A stretch of 64,000 bases of DNA, taken from positions 62,001 to 126,000 of the forward strand of contig NZ_JAPENL010000003.1 in the NCBI RefSeq assembly GCF_026342015.1, written 5' to 3'. The notes under the pieces were generated by a model. It was not told where the DNA came from. It saw nothing but the letters and a program-made list of their open reading frames with translations, and did not search any database. Numbering within the stretch: the first letter of the stretch is position 1; each line of letters begins with the position of its first letter. Origin of the DNA: Micromonospora lupini. GTDB taxonomy: Bacteria > Actinomycetota > Actinomycetes > Mycobacteriales > Micromonosporaceae. This document shows positions 45,715 through 54,373 of the stretch, piece by piece. The position numbers and the translations under genes were made by a program.

Positions 45715-47297
45715 TGTTGACCCTCTCCTGCGGCGTTCGTGCCGCTGTCCTGCTTCGTGCCGGGCCCGCCCGCATCCGTGGCCGACCGGCCGTTCCGACC
45801 GGCAAGCGTCGGATCGGGCTGCGGCGTTACCGCTGACCCGACGGTCGGGGCCGCCACCGACGGGCCCGCTGTCGCGGGCGAGGAGGCGGGCGGGGTTTCG
45901 GGGCGGGCGGGTGGGGCCGGCAGGCCGCGTACGATCCGGCGCAGCAACGGCAGCCGCGTCGACACGGACCGTTCCGCCCCGTGCGGGCTGGGCTGGTAGT
46001 AGTCGACGCCCACCAGGTCGTCCGGGACGTACTGCTGGGTGAGCACGCCGCGCTTGTCGTCGTGCGGGTAGCGGTACCCGGTGCCGTGGCCCAGCCCTCG
46101 GGCGCCTGCGTAGTGCGCGTCCCGCAGCCCACGGGGCACCGGGCCACCCCGGCCGGCCCGTACGTCCGCCATGGCCGCGCCGATCGCGGTGGTGGCCGAG
46201 TTCGACTTCGGTGCGGTGGCCAGGTAGATAACCGCCTGCGCCAGGTTGAGCTGCACCTCGGGCAGGCCCACGTACTCCACGGCGTGCGCGGCGGCGGTGG
46301 CCACGCTCAGCGCGGTGGGGTCGGCCATGCCCACGTCCTCGCTGGCGAAGATGACCAGCCGGCGGGCGATGAACCGGGCGTCCTCCCCCGCGACAAGCAT
46401 CCGGGCCAGCCAGTGCACCGCGGCGTCCACGTCCGAGCCGCGCATGCTCTTGATGAACGCGCTGACCACGTCGTAGTGGGCGTCGCCGTCGCGGTCGTAG
46501 CGCACCGCCGCGACGTCGACCGCCTGCTCGGCGGTCGCCAGGTCGATGCGCCCGACGCCGAGCGCCGTGGCCGAGGCCGCCGCCGCCTCCAGCGCGGTAA
46601 GCGCCTTGCGGACGTCCCCTGACGCCAGCCGGACCAGGTGGTCCTCGGCGTCGGTGGCCAGGGTCAGCGTGCCGCCCAGGCCGCGCTCGTCGGCGACCGC
46701 GCGGCGCAGCAGGCCGCGGACCGCGTCGTCGTCGAGCGGTTGCAGGGTGAGCAGCACGCACCGCGACAGCAGGGGTGAGATGACGGAGAAGTACGGGTTT
46801 TCGGTGGTCGCCGCGAGCAGCGTGACCGTGCGGTCCTCGACTGCGGCGAGCAGCGAGTCCTGCTGGGTCTTGCTGAACCGGTGCACCTCGTCGATGAACA
46901 GCACCGTCTGCGGGCCGCCCGAGCGGCGCTGGCGACGGGCCGTCTCGATCACCGCCCGGACGTCCTTGACACCGGCCGAGAGCGCCGACATGGCGACGAA
47001 GCGGCGGTCGGTGGCACCGGCCACCAGGTGCGCGATTGTGGTCTTGCCGCTGCCGGGCGGTCCCCAGAGGATCACCGACATGGGCGCCCCGCCGGAGACC
47101 AGTTGCCGCAACGGCGCGCCGGGGGCGAGCAGGTGGTCCTGCCCGATCAACTCGTCCAGGCTCACGGGCCGCATGCGGACGGGCAGGGGCGAATCGTCCG
47201 CTACCGGAGTGAAGCCGTCGACACCGGCGGGCCCCTCGGGCGCGCTGCGCGGCCCGGTGGGCGCACCGAGGGAGAAGAGGGCGTCGGACTCCATCAC
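45711..47297 (-). CDS. rarA: RarA/MgsA replication-associated AAA+ ATPase
   Basis: 528-residue clamp-loader-like ATPase acting at stalled forks. It has LIGQDHLLAPGAPLRQLV, Walker A ILWGPPGSGKTTIAHL, Walker B TVLFIDEVHRFSKTQQD and sensor I LLAATTENPYFSV. The C-terminal MgsA tetramerisation part includes HYDVVSAFIKSMRGSDVDAA and a GTGYRYPHDD-type segment. About 40 N-terminal and 90 C-terminal residues are Pro/Ala/Thr-rich extensions. It starts at GTG 47297 or ATG 47294. Confidence 0.94.
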   Translation of the reverse strand: MMESDALFSLGAPTGPRSAPEGPAGVDGFTPVADDSPLPVRMRPVSLDELIGQDHLLAPGAPLRQLVSGGAPMSVILWGPPGSGKTTIAHLVAGATDRRFVAMSALSAGVKDVRAVIETARRQRRSGGPQTVLFIDEVHRFSKTQQDSLLAAVEDRTVTLLAATTENPYFSVISPLLSRCVLLTLQPLDDDAVRGLLRRAVADERGLGGTLTLATDAEDHLVRLASGDVRKALTALEAAAASATALGVGRIDLATAEQAVDVAAVRYDRDGDAHYDVVSAFIKSMRGSDVDAAVHWLARMLVAGEDARFIARRLVIFASEDVGMADPTALSVATAAAHAVEYVGLPEVQLNLAQAVIYLATAPKSNSATTAIGAAMADVRAGRGGPVPRGLRDAHYAGARGLGHGTGYRYPHDDKRGVLTQQYVPDDLVGVDYYQPSPHGAERSVSTRLPLLRRIVRGLPAPPARPETPPASSPATAGPSVAAPTVGSAVTPQPDPTLAGRNGRSATDAGGPGTKQDSGTNAAGEGQQ

Positions 47298-47369
47298 GAA
47301 GACAGTACCGGGCCCGACCCGCGACGCCGGAATCGCGCTGCGGGCCGGGCCACCGCTGATCGGTCTCGG

Positions 47370-47582
47370 TCAGCCACGGCCGGGACGACGGCCCCGGTAC
47401 CAGCGGCCGCCGCCACCGCCGCGCGGGCCGCTGCCGACGCCGGCCAGGTAGAGCGAGAGCAGGAGCAGGCCGATGAGCACGAGGGTGTTCCAGTTGAACA
47501 GGTCCGGCGCGCCGAAGTCGGTGTTGAGCAGGTCGAGCAGCAGGGCGAAGCCAAAGACGATGGCGGCGAGAATGGCGAGCAT
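47370..47582 (-). CDS. Small two-span membrane protein, unknown function
   Basis: 70 residues with two hydrophobic helices (AILAAIVFGFALLLDLL and TLVLIGLLLLSLYLAGVG) and a Gly/Arg-rich basic tail. The ATG at 47582 has CCGGAGGACC upstream. It resembles short hydrophobic actinobacterial proteins of no known role. The divergent gap to the acetyltransferase is 141 bases. Confidence 0.7.
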   Translation of the reverse strand: MLAILAAIVFGFALLLDLLNTDFGAPDLFNWNTLVLIGLLLLSLYLAGVGSGPRGGGGGRWYRGRRPGRG

Positions 47583-47723
47583 GTCGGTCCTCCGGTGGGG
47601 GTTCCCAGTAGGTCGGCGCGTGATGTACCCAATCGGTCGGCTCGCCAATCTCGACAGTGGATCGGCCCGCGCGCTGCCGGACCGGGCGCGCTCGCCCGTA
47701 CGGCGGCTCCTAGGCTGACCGTC

Positions 47724-48464
47724 ATGATCACCGACGACCAGGCGATCCACGACCGGGCCGCGATCCTGGCCGCGGCCGGTGACCACCCGTTCGTCAGGCA
47801 CTCGCTCTCGCCGGGCGTGCCGGCGCACGGGTACCGGCGCGACGGGGCCGTGCTGTGGTTGCTGCCGCCCGAGCGCGGGCTGGGCGCCGACGCCGTCGGC
47901 CCCGTCGCGCCGGTGCTGGCGATCTGCGCCACGCTTGTCGCCGACGGGGTGCTGCGGCCGGAGCACCGGCTGCACCTCCCCCGGCTCGACCCCGCCCTGC
48001 TGGCCGCCCGACTACCGGTGGCCGAGCAGGTCGACTGGGACTTCCACTGGACCACCGTGGCGCCACCGACCCAGCCGGACGAGCAGCCTGTCGTACGGCT
48101 CACCGACGCCGACCGCCCGGCGCTGCACGCGCTTGTCGACGAGGCGTTCCCGAGCACCACCACCCGGCCGGGCGATCCGCGGGTGGTCGACTGGTACGGC
48201 ATCCGGGCCGGCGGCCGGCTGGTGGCGTGCGGCGCGGACCGCAGCCGGGGCGACGTCGGGTTCCTGGCGGGCCTGACCGTCGCCCCCGACCAGCGCGGCC
48301 GGGGCCTCGGCGCGGCGCTGACCGCAGGCATGACCCGGGCGCTGCTGGCCCGGCACGACACCGTCGGGCTCGGCGTCTACCCGGACAACGTGGGGGCGGT
48401 GCGGCTCTACCGCCGGCTCGGCTTCACCAGCACCCACCACGTCACCTCGGTCCGCCTCGCCTGA
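47724..48464 (+). CDS. GNAT-family N-acetyltransferase
   Basis: 246 residues with a C-terminal GNAT domain. The acetyl-CoA loop VAPDQRGRGLGAALTAGM (Q/RxxGxG/A) lies near residue 195 and the late motif NVGAVRLYRRLGF follows. The first 120 residues form a less typical N-terminal half. The ATG at 47724 lies within the long open frame; upstream sequence is a shadow of rarA. Substrate unknown. Confidence 0.85.
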   Translation: MITDDQAIHDRAAILAAAGDHPFVRHSLSPGVPAHGYRRDGAVLWLLPPERGLGADAVGPVAPVLAICATLVADGVLRPEHRLHLPRLDPALLAARLPVAEQVDWDFHWTTVAPPTQPDEQPVVRLTDADRPALHALVDEAFPSTTTRPGDPRVVDWYGIRAGGRLVACGADRSRGDVGFLAGLTVAPDQRGRGLGAALTAGMTRALLARHDTVGLGVYPDNVGAVRLYRRLGFTSTHHVTSVRLA

Positions 48465-48481
48465 GGCGCCCGGGCCCGCAC

Positions 48482-48518
48482 CGCAGTCCCCGGACCGACC
48501 GGCGGCCCGAGGACTGCG
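48482..48518. terminator. Convergent terminator between GNAT and MFS genes
   Basis: CGCAGTCC (48482-48489) and GGACTGCG (48511-48518) form the base of a hairpin whose interior is also G/C complementary. It lies between two convergent stops. Confidence 0.65.
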
Positions 48519-48526
48519 ACACGGCC

Positions 48527-49816
48527 TCAGCGCTGCTCGACTGGCACGGGAACCGCGGGTGGGTCGGCGGGATCGGCGGCGGCGTTGCGGCCGGCCCGCC
48601 AGGCGGGCAGGTAGAGCGGGGCGGCGACGGCCAGCACCACCGCGCCGACCACCATCGCGGTGCTGACGCTGGCGGCGGCGGCGATCGCGGTCAGCACCAC
48701 CCCGCCGAGCGCGGCGGCCGGCTGCGCCATCATCGAGTTCAGCGAGAGCACGCTGGTCCGGTACGGACCGTCGACCTGGCGGTGCAGCAGGCCACTGTGC
48801 AGCGGGTTCGACGCGCCGTGCACGGCGTAACAGGCCAGGTAGGCCACCAACACCCCGACAGGTCCGGCGAGCAGCCCCATCCCGACGACGGTCACGCCCT
48901 GCAGGATGCGCAGCAGGGCCGCGCCGGGCGCCGCGCCGAGCCAGCGCAGCAGCAGCGGGGTCAGCGCCGCGCCTGCCGCATTGGCGAGCCAGGCCGCCGA
49001 GCTGGCCGGCCCGAGCAGCGCGGCGGCGCGTTCCGGATCGCCGATCACCTCGGCGAGCCGCACCGGCAGCAGCGACTCGAAGGTGACGATGCCGAAGCCC
49101 CAGAACAGCTCCACCGCCACCAGGGCCAGCAGCACCCGGGACCGGCGCAGCAGGCCGACGGCCTGGCCGATCATCCGGGGCGCCTGCACCACCGAGGCGC
49201 GCACCGCCGCGAATCCGGTGGCCGGCCGCTCCTCGACAAGCAGGACGACCAACGCGACGAGCGCCACCGCCTGCGCGATGATCGCGGCCAGCACCGGCAC
49301 GGTGAGCGCGCTGACCGGTCCCAGCGGACCGAGCGCGATCAGGCCGCCACTGAGCAGCGCGCCGCCGCCGATGGCGACGCCGATGACGGTGCCGGCGTAC
49401 CCGAGGCCCTTCTCGTACTCGGCCTGCGGGTCCGCGGCGAGGGTGGCGTCGACGTACCAGGACTCCAGGGGGCCGCTGTCAAGCGCCCGGTAGATCCCCT
49501 GCAACGCCCAGACCAGGAAGAACAACCAGAACGAGTCGGCCACCGCGAACAGTGACAGCGAGACGAGGTTGAGCGCGCCGGCGGCGAGCAGGACGGGCCG
49601 GCGACCGAGAGCGTCGGCGAAGCCGCCGGTAGGCAGCTCCAACGCGAGCACCAGCAGGCCCTGCGCGGTGCCGACCAGGCCGATCTGCGGCAGCGACAGA
49701 CCCCGCTCCTGCATCAGCAGGACCATCACCGGGATCATCATCCCCGTGGGCAGCCAGCGCAGGCCGTACAGCGTGAGGTAACGACGCCGGACCTGACGGA
49801 CGGTAAGCGCGCTCAC
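48527..49816 (-). CDS. MFS transporter, probable drug or metabolite exporter
   Basis: 429 residues with about 12 membrane spans. The N-terminal YLTLYGLRWLPTGMMIPVMV helix is followed by the loop 2-3 motif GGFADALGRRPVLLAAG, the major facilitator signature. A cytoplasmic loop divides the halves and a Pro-rich tail ends it. It is encoded just after an ArsR-like regulator gene in the same direction, which may repress it. Substrate cannot be inferred. Confidence 0.87.
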   Translation of the reverse strand: MSALTVRQVRRRYLTLYGLRWLPTGMMIPVMVLLMQERGLSLPQIGLVGTAQGLLVLALELPTGGFADALGRRPVLLAAGALNLVSLSLFAVADSFWLFFLVWALQGIYRALDSGPLESWYVDATLAADPQAEYEKGLGYAGTVIGVAIGGGALLSGGLIALGPLGPVSALTVPVLAAIIAQAVALVALVVLLVEERPATGFAAVRASVVQAPRMIGQAVGLLRRSRVLLALVAVELFWGFGIVTFESLLPVRLAEVIGDPERAAALLGPASSAAWLANAAGAALTPLLLRWLGAAPGAALLRILQGVTVVGMGLLAGPVGVLVAYLACYAVHGASNPLHSGLLHRQVDGPYRTSVLSLNSMMAQPAAALGGVVLTAIAAAASVSTAMVVGAVVLAVAAPLYLPAWRAGRNAAADPADPPAVPVPVEQR

Positions 49817-49871
49817 GACATGACCTCCACTCGCGACTGCGGGGCTCGCAGACCCGGCTCGCTCCTCGCGC

Positions 49872-50489
49872 TCATCGGGGGCCGTCCCGCAGCGGGTAGG
49901 CGGCCAGGAAGACCTGCACCGGACGGGCCTGCGGATCGGCGGGCTCGGCCGTGTCGACCGGCTCGGCCTCCCGCTGGTAGCGCTCCAGCACCTCCCACAC
50001 CTCCGCCTTGAGCGCCTCCAGCCGCTCCGGCGGGACGGTCAGGAAGATGTCGCCCATGCCGAAGGCGTCCCGCCAGGCGGGGGACCACTCGTGCTGGGTG
50101 GCGAACCAGCGGTCGGCGTGTTCGACGAGGAGGCGCACCTGGTCGCCCTGGATCCACTCGATCGCGGCGCGGGCATCGGGGTCGTCGTCGAAGTCGCTCG
50201 GTTCCCAACTGGTGACGTCGTGGGTCGCCTGCCACCAGCGCTGCCGTCCGCTGCCCCGGTCGGCATCCTCGGTGACCAGCCCGACCTCGGCGAGTTGGCG
50301 CAGGTGGTAGCTGGTCGCGCCGGTGTTGGTGCCGAGCAGCTCGGCGAGGGTGGTGGCGGTGGCCGGCCCGTTCACGCGCAGGGCTCCGACCAACCGCATC
50401 CGCAGCGGGTGCGCGAGCACCCGGACCTGCCGCCTGTCGATCCGCACCTCCCGCGGCGCGGGCCGCGGGGTCGCTTCGTCATTCACCAT
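49872..50489 (-). CDS. ArsR-like winged-helix transcriptional regulator (HTH_20 type)
   Basis: 205 residues with an N-terminal winged helix: VRVLAHPLRMRLVGALRVNG, ATATTLAELLGTNTGATSYH and LRQLAEVGLVTEDADRGSG. The longer C-terminal domain contains WFATQHEWSPAWRDAFG and an acidic helix. No metal-binding Cys cluster is present, so it is probably not a metal sensor. The start at 50489 is 16 bases from a strong palindrome, its likely operator. It lies 55 bases upstream of the MFS gene. Confidence 0.87.
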   Translation of the reverse strand: MVNDEATPRPAPREVRIDRRQVRVLAHPLRMRLVGALRVNGPATATTLAELLGTNTGATSYHLRQLAEVGLVTEDADRGSGRQRWWQATHDVTSWEPSDFDDDPDARAAIEWIQGDQVRLLVEHADRWFATQHEWSPAWRDAFGMGDIFLTVPPERLEALKAEVWEVLERYQREAEPVDTAEPADPQARPVQVFLAAYPLRDGPR

Positions 50490-50491
50490 GG

Positions 50492-50549
50492 CTGCACACT
50501 ATCTCTGCACACTTCCTATGCACAAGAGTTATGCATAGGAAGTGTGCAG
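50492..50549. promoter_or_regulatory. Perfect 18-base palindrome with extra half-site, likely ArsR-regulator operator
   Basis: Arms at 50505-50522 and 50532-50549 (CTGCACACTTCC and so on) are perfectly complementary around a nine-base loop. A third TGCACACT copy lies at 50492-50499, next to the regulator start. It begins five bases past the SDR stop, so it might also end that transcript. The extra half-site and AT-rich centre favour an operator. Confidence 0.65.
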
Positions 50550-50553
50550 AACG

Positions 50554-51363
50554 TCAGGCCAGGAGTTCTCGTGCCCCGCGCAGTCGCGTCCGCAGCAGGC
50601 CGGCGGCACGGGCGGAGTCGAGGCGTACGTCGCTGGGACGGACCACGCCGGCGGCTACCGCCGTGGTGGTCTTCAGCCCGGCCGGGTCCAGACCGAACCG
50701 CTCGGCGACAAGCAGACCCAGCTCGGCCCGACTCACGGCGTCCGCGCCGGCCACGTTGAGCACTCCGGCGTACGACGAGCAGGCCAGCTCCAACACGGCG
50801 TCGGCCAGGTCACCCACGTCGATCGGGCAGCGGAACTCGTCGGTGAACAGGACCGCCCGGCCGGCGAGCGCGTCCCGGCAGAGCTCGATCTGCTTGCTGC
50901 CCTCCCCGAGGATCAGCGAGGTACGCACCAGCGCCGCGCCGGGGTCGATCGCCCGCACGGCGGTCTCGGCCGCCGCCTTCGCGGCCCCGTACGCGTTGAT
51001 CGGGCTGGGCCTGTCGTCGTCGGCGTACGGGGTGGGTCGGCCGCCGTGCAGCGCATCGCTGGACAGATGCACCAGGCGGGCCCCCACCTCGCCGGCGGCG
51101 AGGGCCACGTGCGCGGCGCCGTCGGCGGTGACAGTCCAGTCGTCGTACCGATAGGGGGTCGCGACCACGATGTCCGGCCGCACCTGCGCGACAAGCGCGC
51201 GCACGGCGGCGCGGTCGGTCACGTCCAGCCGCCGCTGAGCAACCCCCGGCACCCCGACGGACCCGGAGTGGTACGTCCCCACGACCGAGAACCCGGCGCG
51301 AACACCCCGCCGACACACCTCGGAACCCAGAAACCCGCTACCCCCGACGACAAGCACCCGCAT
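50554..51363 (-). CDS. NAD(P)-dependent sugar reductase-like SDR (RmlD type)
   Basis: 269-residue extended SDR with the Rossmann motif RVLVVGGSGFLGSEV, LVHLSSDALHGG (active-site strand) and INAYGAAKAAAE, holding the catalytic YxxxK as YGAAK. It resembles dTDP-4-dehydrorhamnose reductase. No rml partners are adjacent. The ATG at 51363 has GGGGGAG upstream. Product uncertain beyond the superfamily. Confidence 0.8.
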   Translation of the reverse strand: MRVLVVGGSGFLGSEVCRRGVRAGFSVVGTYHSGSVGVPGVAQRRLDVTDRAAVRALVAQVRPDIVVATPYRYDDWTVTADGAAHVALAAGEVGARLVHLSSDALHGGRPTPYADDDRPSPINAYGAAKAAAETAVRAIDPGAALVRTSLILGEGSKQIELCRDALAGRAVLFTDEFRCPIDVGDLADAVLELACSSYAGVLNVAGADAVSRAELGLLVAERFGLDPAGLKTTTAVAAGVVRPSDVRLDSARAAGLLRTRLRGARELLA

Positions 51364-51384
51364 CGCAGCCCACTCCCCCACCGA

Positions 51385-51479
51385 TGATCAAGAGGTTTGC
51401 GTCATCTCGCGGGGCGATGATGACGCAAACCTCTTGATCACCCAAGCATCAGGGCGGGGTGGGATGGGATGGGATGGGG
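51385..51479 (-). repeat. Palindromic repeat copy 1 plus G-rich tract, at the aspS 3' end
   Basis: A perfect 21-base stem (51385-51405 with 51420-51440, core GATCAAGAGGTTTGCGTC) with a 14-base loop is followed to the aspS stop by six G-runs (51452-51479, GGGATGGGATGGGATGGGG at the end). An imperfect copy lies at 56868-56956. For aspS the hairpin is suitably placed to terminate transcription. Confidence 0.85.
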
Positions 51480-53285
51480 TCAGACTGGGTCGGCCACCGG
51501 GGCTGCCGGGCCGGCCGTTCCTGCGTGGGCCGCCGGCTGCGGCTTGGGCTTCGCGTCGATGCCGGCCTCCAGTCGCTGCTGGGCGGTGATCGGCGTCGGG
51601 GCGCCGGTCAGCGGGTCGAAGCCGCCCCGGGTCTTCGGGAACGCGATGACCTCGCGGATGGAGTCCGCGCCGGCCAGGAGCATGCAGACCCGGTCCCAGC
51701 CGAACGCGATGCCGCCGTGCGGCGGTGCACCGTACTTGAATGCCTCCAGCAGGAAGCCGAACTTGTCCTGCGCCTCCTCGGGGGTGATGCCGAGCAGGTC
51801 GAACACCCGCTTCTGCACGTCGCCCCGGTGGATACGGATCGACCCGCCGCCGATCTCGTTGCCGTTGCAGACGATGTCGTACGCGTACGCGAGGGCCCGG
51901 TCCGGCGCCTCCTCGAACCGGTCCACCCACTCGGCGTTCGGCGAGGTGAACGGGTGGTGCACGGCGGTCCAACCGCCCTCGTCCGTGCGCTCGAACATCG
52001 GCGCGTCGACCACCCAGCAGAACGCCCAGGCGCTCTCGTCGACCAGGCCGGCGCGCTTGGCGATCTCGATGCGGGCCGCGCCGAGCAGCTCCTGCGCCTC
52101 CCGGGTGGTGGCGCTCGCGGCAAAGAACACCGCGTCGCCGGGCTTGGCGCCGACCGCGTCGGCCAGCCCGCCCAGGTGCTCGGCGGACAGGTTCTTGGCC
52201 ACCGGGCCGCGCGCCTCGCCGGTCTCGGCGTCCAGCACCACGTACGCGAGGCCCCGGGCGCCGCGCGCCTTCGCCCAGTCCTGCCAGCCGTCCAGCTCCT
52301 TGCGGCTCTGCGCCGCGCCGCCGGGCATCACGACCGCGCCCACGTAGCCGCCCGCGTCGATCGCGCCGGCGAACACCCGGAACTCGGTGCCGCGCAGGTA
52401 GTCGGTCAGCTCGGTCAGCTCCACGCCGTAGCGCAGGTCCGGCTTGTCCGAGCCGTACCGGGCCATGGCGTCGTGCCAGGTGATCCGCGGGATCGGCCTG
52501 GTGATCTCGTGCCCGGCCAGGTCCTTCCAGAGCGCCGACACGATCGCCTCGCCGAGGTCGATCACGTCGTCCTCGGTCACGAACGACATCTCGATGTCGA
52601 GCTGCGTGAACTCCGGCTGCCGGTCGGCGCGGAAGTCCTCGTCGCGGTAGCAGCGGGCGATCTGGTAATACCGCTCCATGCCGCCGACCATCAGCAGCTG
52701 CTTGAACAGCTGCGGCGACTGCGGCAGCGCGTACCAGCTGCCGGGCTGGAGTCGGACTGGCACCAGGAAGTCGCGGGCGCCCTCGGGCGTCGACCGGGTG
52801 AGCGTCGGCGTCTCGATCTCCAGGAAGTCCCGCTCGTGCAGCACGCCCCGGGCGAGCTGGCTGGCGCGCGAGCGCAGCCGCAGCGCGTTCGCCGGGCCAC
52901 TGCGGCGCAGGTCCAGGTAGCGGTACTTGAGCCGGAGGTCGTCACCGGCCTCGACCTGGTCGTCCACCGGAAGCGGCAGCGGCGCCGCCTCGGAGAGCAC
53001 CTCCAGCTCGGCGACCGTCACCTCGACCTCGCCGGTGGGCAGCTCCGGGTTCTCGTTGCCGGCCGGCCGGCGGGTCACCTCGCCGACGACCTTCACGCAG
53101 AACTCGTTGCGCAGCGCGTGCGCGTCCTCCTCGCGGAACACCACCTGGACCACGCCGGAGCCGTCGCGCAGGTCGACGAAGATGACGCCGCCGTGGTCAC
53201 GCCGGCGGGCAACCCACCCGGCGAGCGTCACCGTCGAGCCGGCGTCCGCGGCGCGCAGGCTTCCGGCATTGTGGGTACGGATCAC
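51480..53285 (-). CDS. aspS: Aspartyl-tRNA synthetase, probably non-discriminating
   Basis: 601-residue bacterial-type AspRS: OB-fold anticodon domain from MIRTHNAGSLR, class II catalytic core with YRDEDFRADRQPEFTQLDIE, the GAD insertion and the C-terminal GIAFGWDRVCMLLAG. His31 in RRRDHGG is the residue reported for non-discriminating enzymes, where discriminating ones carry Leu. Such an enzyme also charges tRNA-Asn and relies on GatCAB. The GTG at 53285 with GAGGAG upstream fits this numbering. A short Pro/Ala tail follows the core. Confidence 0.95.
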   Translation of the reverse strand: MIRTHNAGSLRAADAGSTVTLAGWVARRRDHGGVIFVDLRDGSGVVQVVFREEDAHALRNEFCVKVVGEVTRRPAGNENPELPTGEVEVTVAELEVLSEAAPLPLPVDDQVEAGDDLRLKYRYLDLRRSGPANALRLRSRASQLARGVLHERDFLEIETPTLTRSTPEGARDFLVPVRLQPGSWYALPQSPQLFKQLLMVGGMERYYQIARCYRDEDFRADRQPEFTQLDIEMSFVTEDDVIDLGEAIVSALWKDLAGHEITRPIPRITWHDAMARYGSDKPDLRYGVELTELTDYLRGTEFRVFAGAIDAGGYVGAVVMPGGAAQSRKELDGWQDWAKARGARGLAYVVLDAETGEARGPVAKNLSAEHLGGLADAVGAKPGDAVFFAASATTREAQELLGAARIEIAKRAGLVDESAWAFCWVVDAPMFERTDEGGWTAVHHPFTSPNAEWVDRFEEAPDRALAYAYDIVCNGNEIGGGSIRIHRGDVQKRVFDLLGITPEEAQDKFGFLLEAFKYGAPPHGGIAFGWDRVCMLLAGADSIREVIAFPKTRGGFDPLTGAPTPITAQQRLEAGIDAKPKPQPAAHAGTAGPAAPVADPV

Positions 53286-53470
53286 GGCTGGCAACTCCTC
53301 ATCGTGGAACAGTCCTCACCGGCATTCTGTCAGGGGCAGCCGGCCCCGCTCGGGGGCACCCGGCAGGCCGGCACGATTCGCTGGTGGGCAGGTGGCAGGC
53401 CGGCGCGCGCCGCCGGTGGCAGCCTGCCGATCCCGGCTCACCGGGCCGTCGTGCCGGTTAACGTGGCCGA

Positions 53471-54190
53471 ATGCGCGCCGTACCAAACTGGGGCGTCGCC
53501 ACGGCGGTTGCCGCGCCGGTGCTGCTGGTGGGCGGTTGGACTGTCGCGGGCGCCCGGCAGCCGGCCGGGTACGACCCGGTCCGGGACACCATCAGCGAGC
53601 TGGCGGGGCACGACGCCACCGACGCCTGGATCATGATCACTGCTCTGCTGCTGCTCGGCTGCTGCTACCTGGCGATCGCCGCAGTGCTGCACGCGGCCGG
53701 GCTGCCCAGCCGCTTCCTGCTCGCCGTGGGCGGTGTGGCCACCATCGCGCTTGTCGCCTTTCCCCGGCCGGCGGTCGGCGGCTCCCTCAGCCACGGCATC
53801 GCGGCGACGGTCGCGGTCCTGGCACTGGCGCTCTGGCCGGCCGGGTCGGCGCTGCGGTTGCCCCGCGGCCCGGACACCGCACATCCGCGGGTGCCGCAGC
53901 CGCCCTGGGCGTTTCGTCGGGGCGTGGCGCTGAGCGCCACGATCGTGCTGCTCGCCCTCTTCGGCTGGTTCGCGTTCGAGGTGACAAGCGGATCCCGGAC
54001 CGGCCTGGCCGAACGGGTGACGGCGGTGGGCGTGTCACTCTGGCCGCTGCTGGCGGTCCTCTCCGCCCGACGGGCACACCTCGCACGGGCCACCGACGGC
54101 GCCACACCGCTCGGGCCCGCCCTGCCGACGACAGGTGTCGTACCCCCGGATCCCCTGCTTCCCACGGACGGGCCGGACCGCCTCGCCTGA
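53471..54190 (+). CDS. DUF998-family membrane protein
   Basis: 239 residues with six hydrophobic segments, including VATAVAAPVLLVGGWTVAGA and ITALLLLGCCYLAIAAVLHA. A conserved-looking loop YDPVRDTISELAGHDA matches the DUF998 pattern. The last 40 residues are a Pro/Thr-rich tail. Function unknown. It is divergent from aspS across 185 bases and convergent with the protease gene. Confidence 0.75.
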   Translation: MRAVPNWGVATAVAAPVLLVGGWTVAGARQPAGYDPVRDTISELAGHDATDAWIMITALLLLGCCYLAIAAVLHAAGLPSRFLLAVGGVATIALVAFPRPAVGGSLSHGIAATVAVLALALWPAGSALRLPRGPDTAHPRVPQPPWAFRRGVALSATIVLLALFGWFAFEVTSGSRTGLAERVTAVGVSLWPLLAVLSARRAHLARATDGATPLGPALPTTGVVPPDPLLPTDGPDRLA

Positions 54191-54328
54191 GGCGGCGCGT
54201 GGCGCACGGACGCTGGGCTCGCGGACGGCGAGCGCACACGAACTGGATTCGCGGGCGCGGGCGCTGCGGGCGTGGGCGGTGGTGGCGGGGCAGGCGGCCC
54301 GGCTCCGGCGGTGGTCCCGAACGCGCGG

Positions 54329-54360
54329 CGCGGGCCGCCGGAGGAATCCGGCGACCCGCG
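54329..54360. terminator. Convergent terminator between DUF998 and protease genes
   Basis: A 14-position stem (54329-54342 with 54347-54360) with one internal mismatch and the loop GGAA lies 14 bases beyond the protease stop. Confidence 0.75.
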
Positions 54361-54373
54361 GGCGGTGAATCGA

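Noticed and set aside
45715..46761. Extension of the disordered protein gene upstream into rarA
   Set aside because: The GTG at 45714 has a good ribosome site and overlaps the rarA stop as GTGA; the extension is an out-of-frame shadow of rarA.
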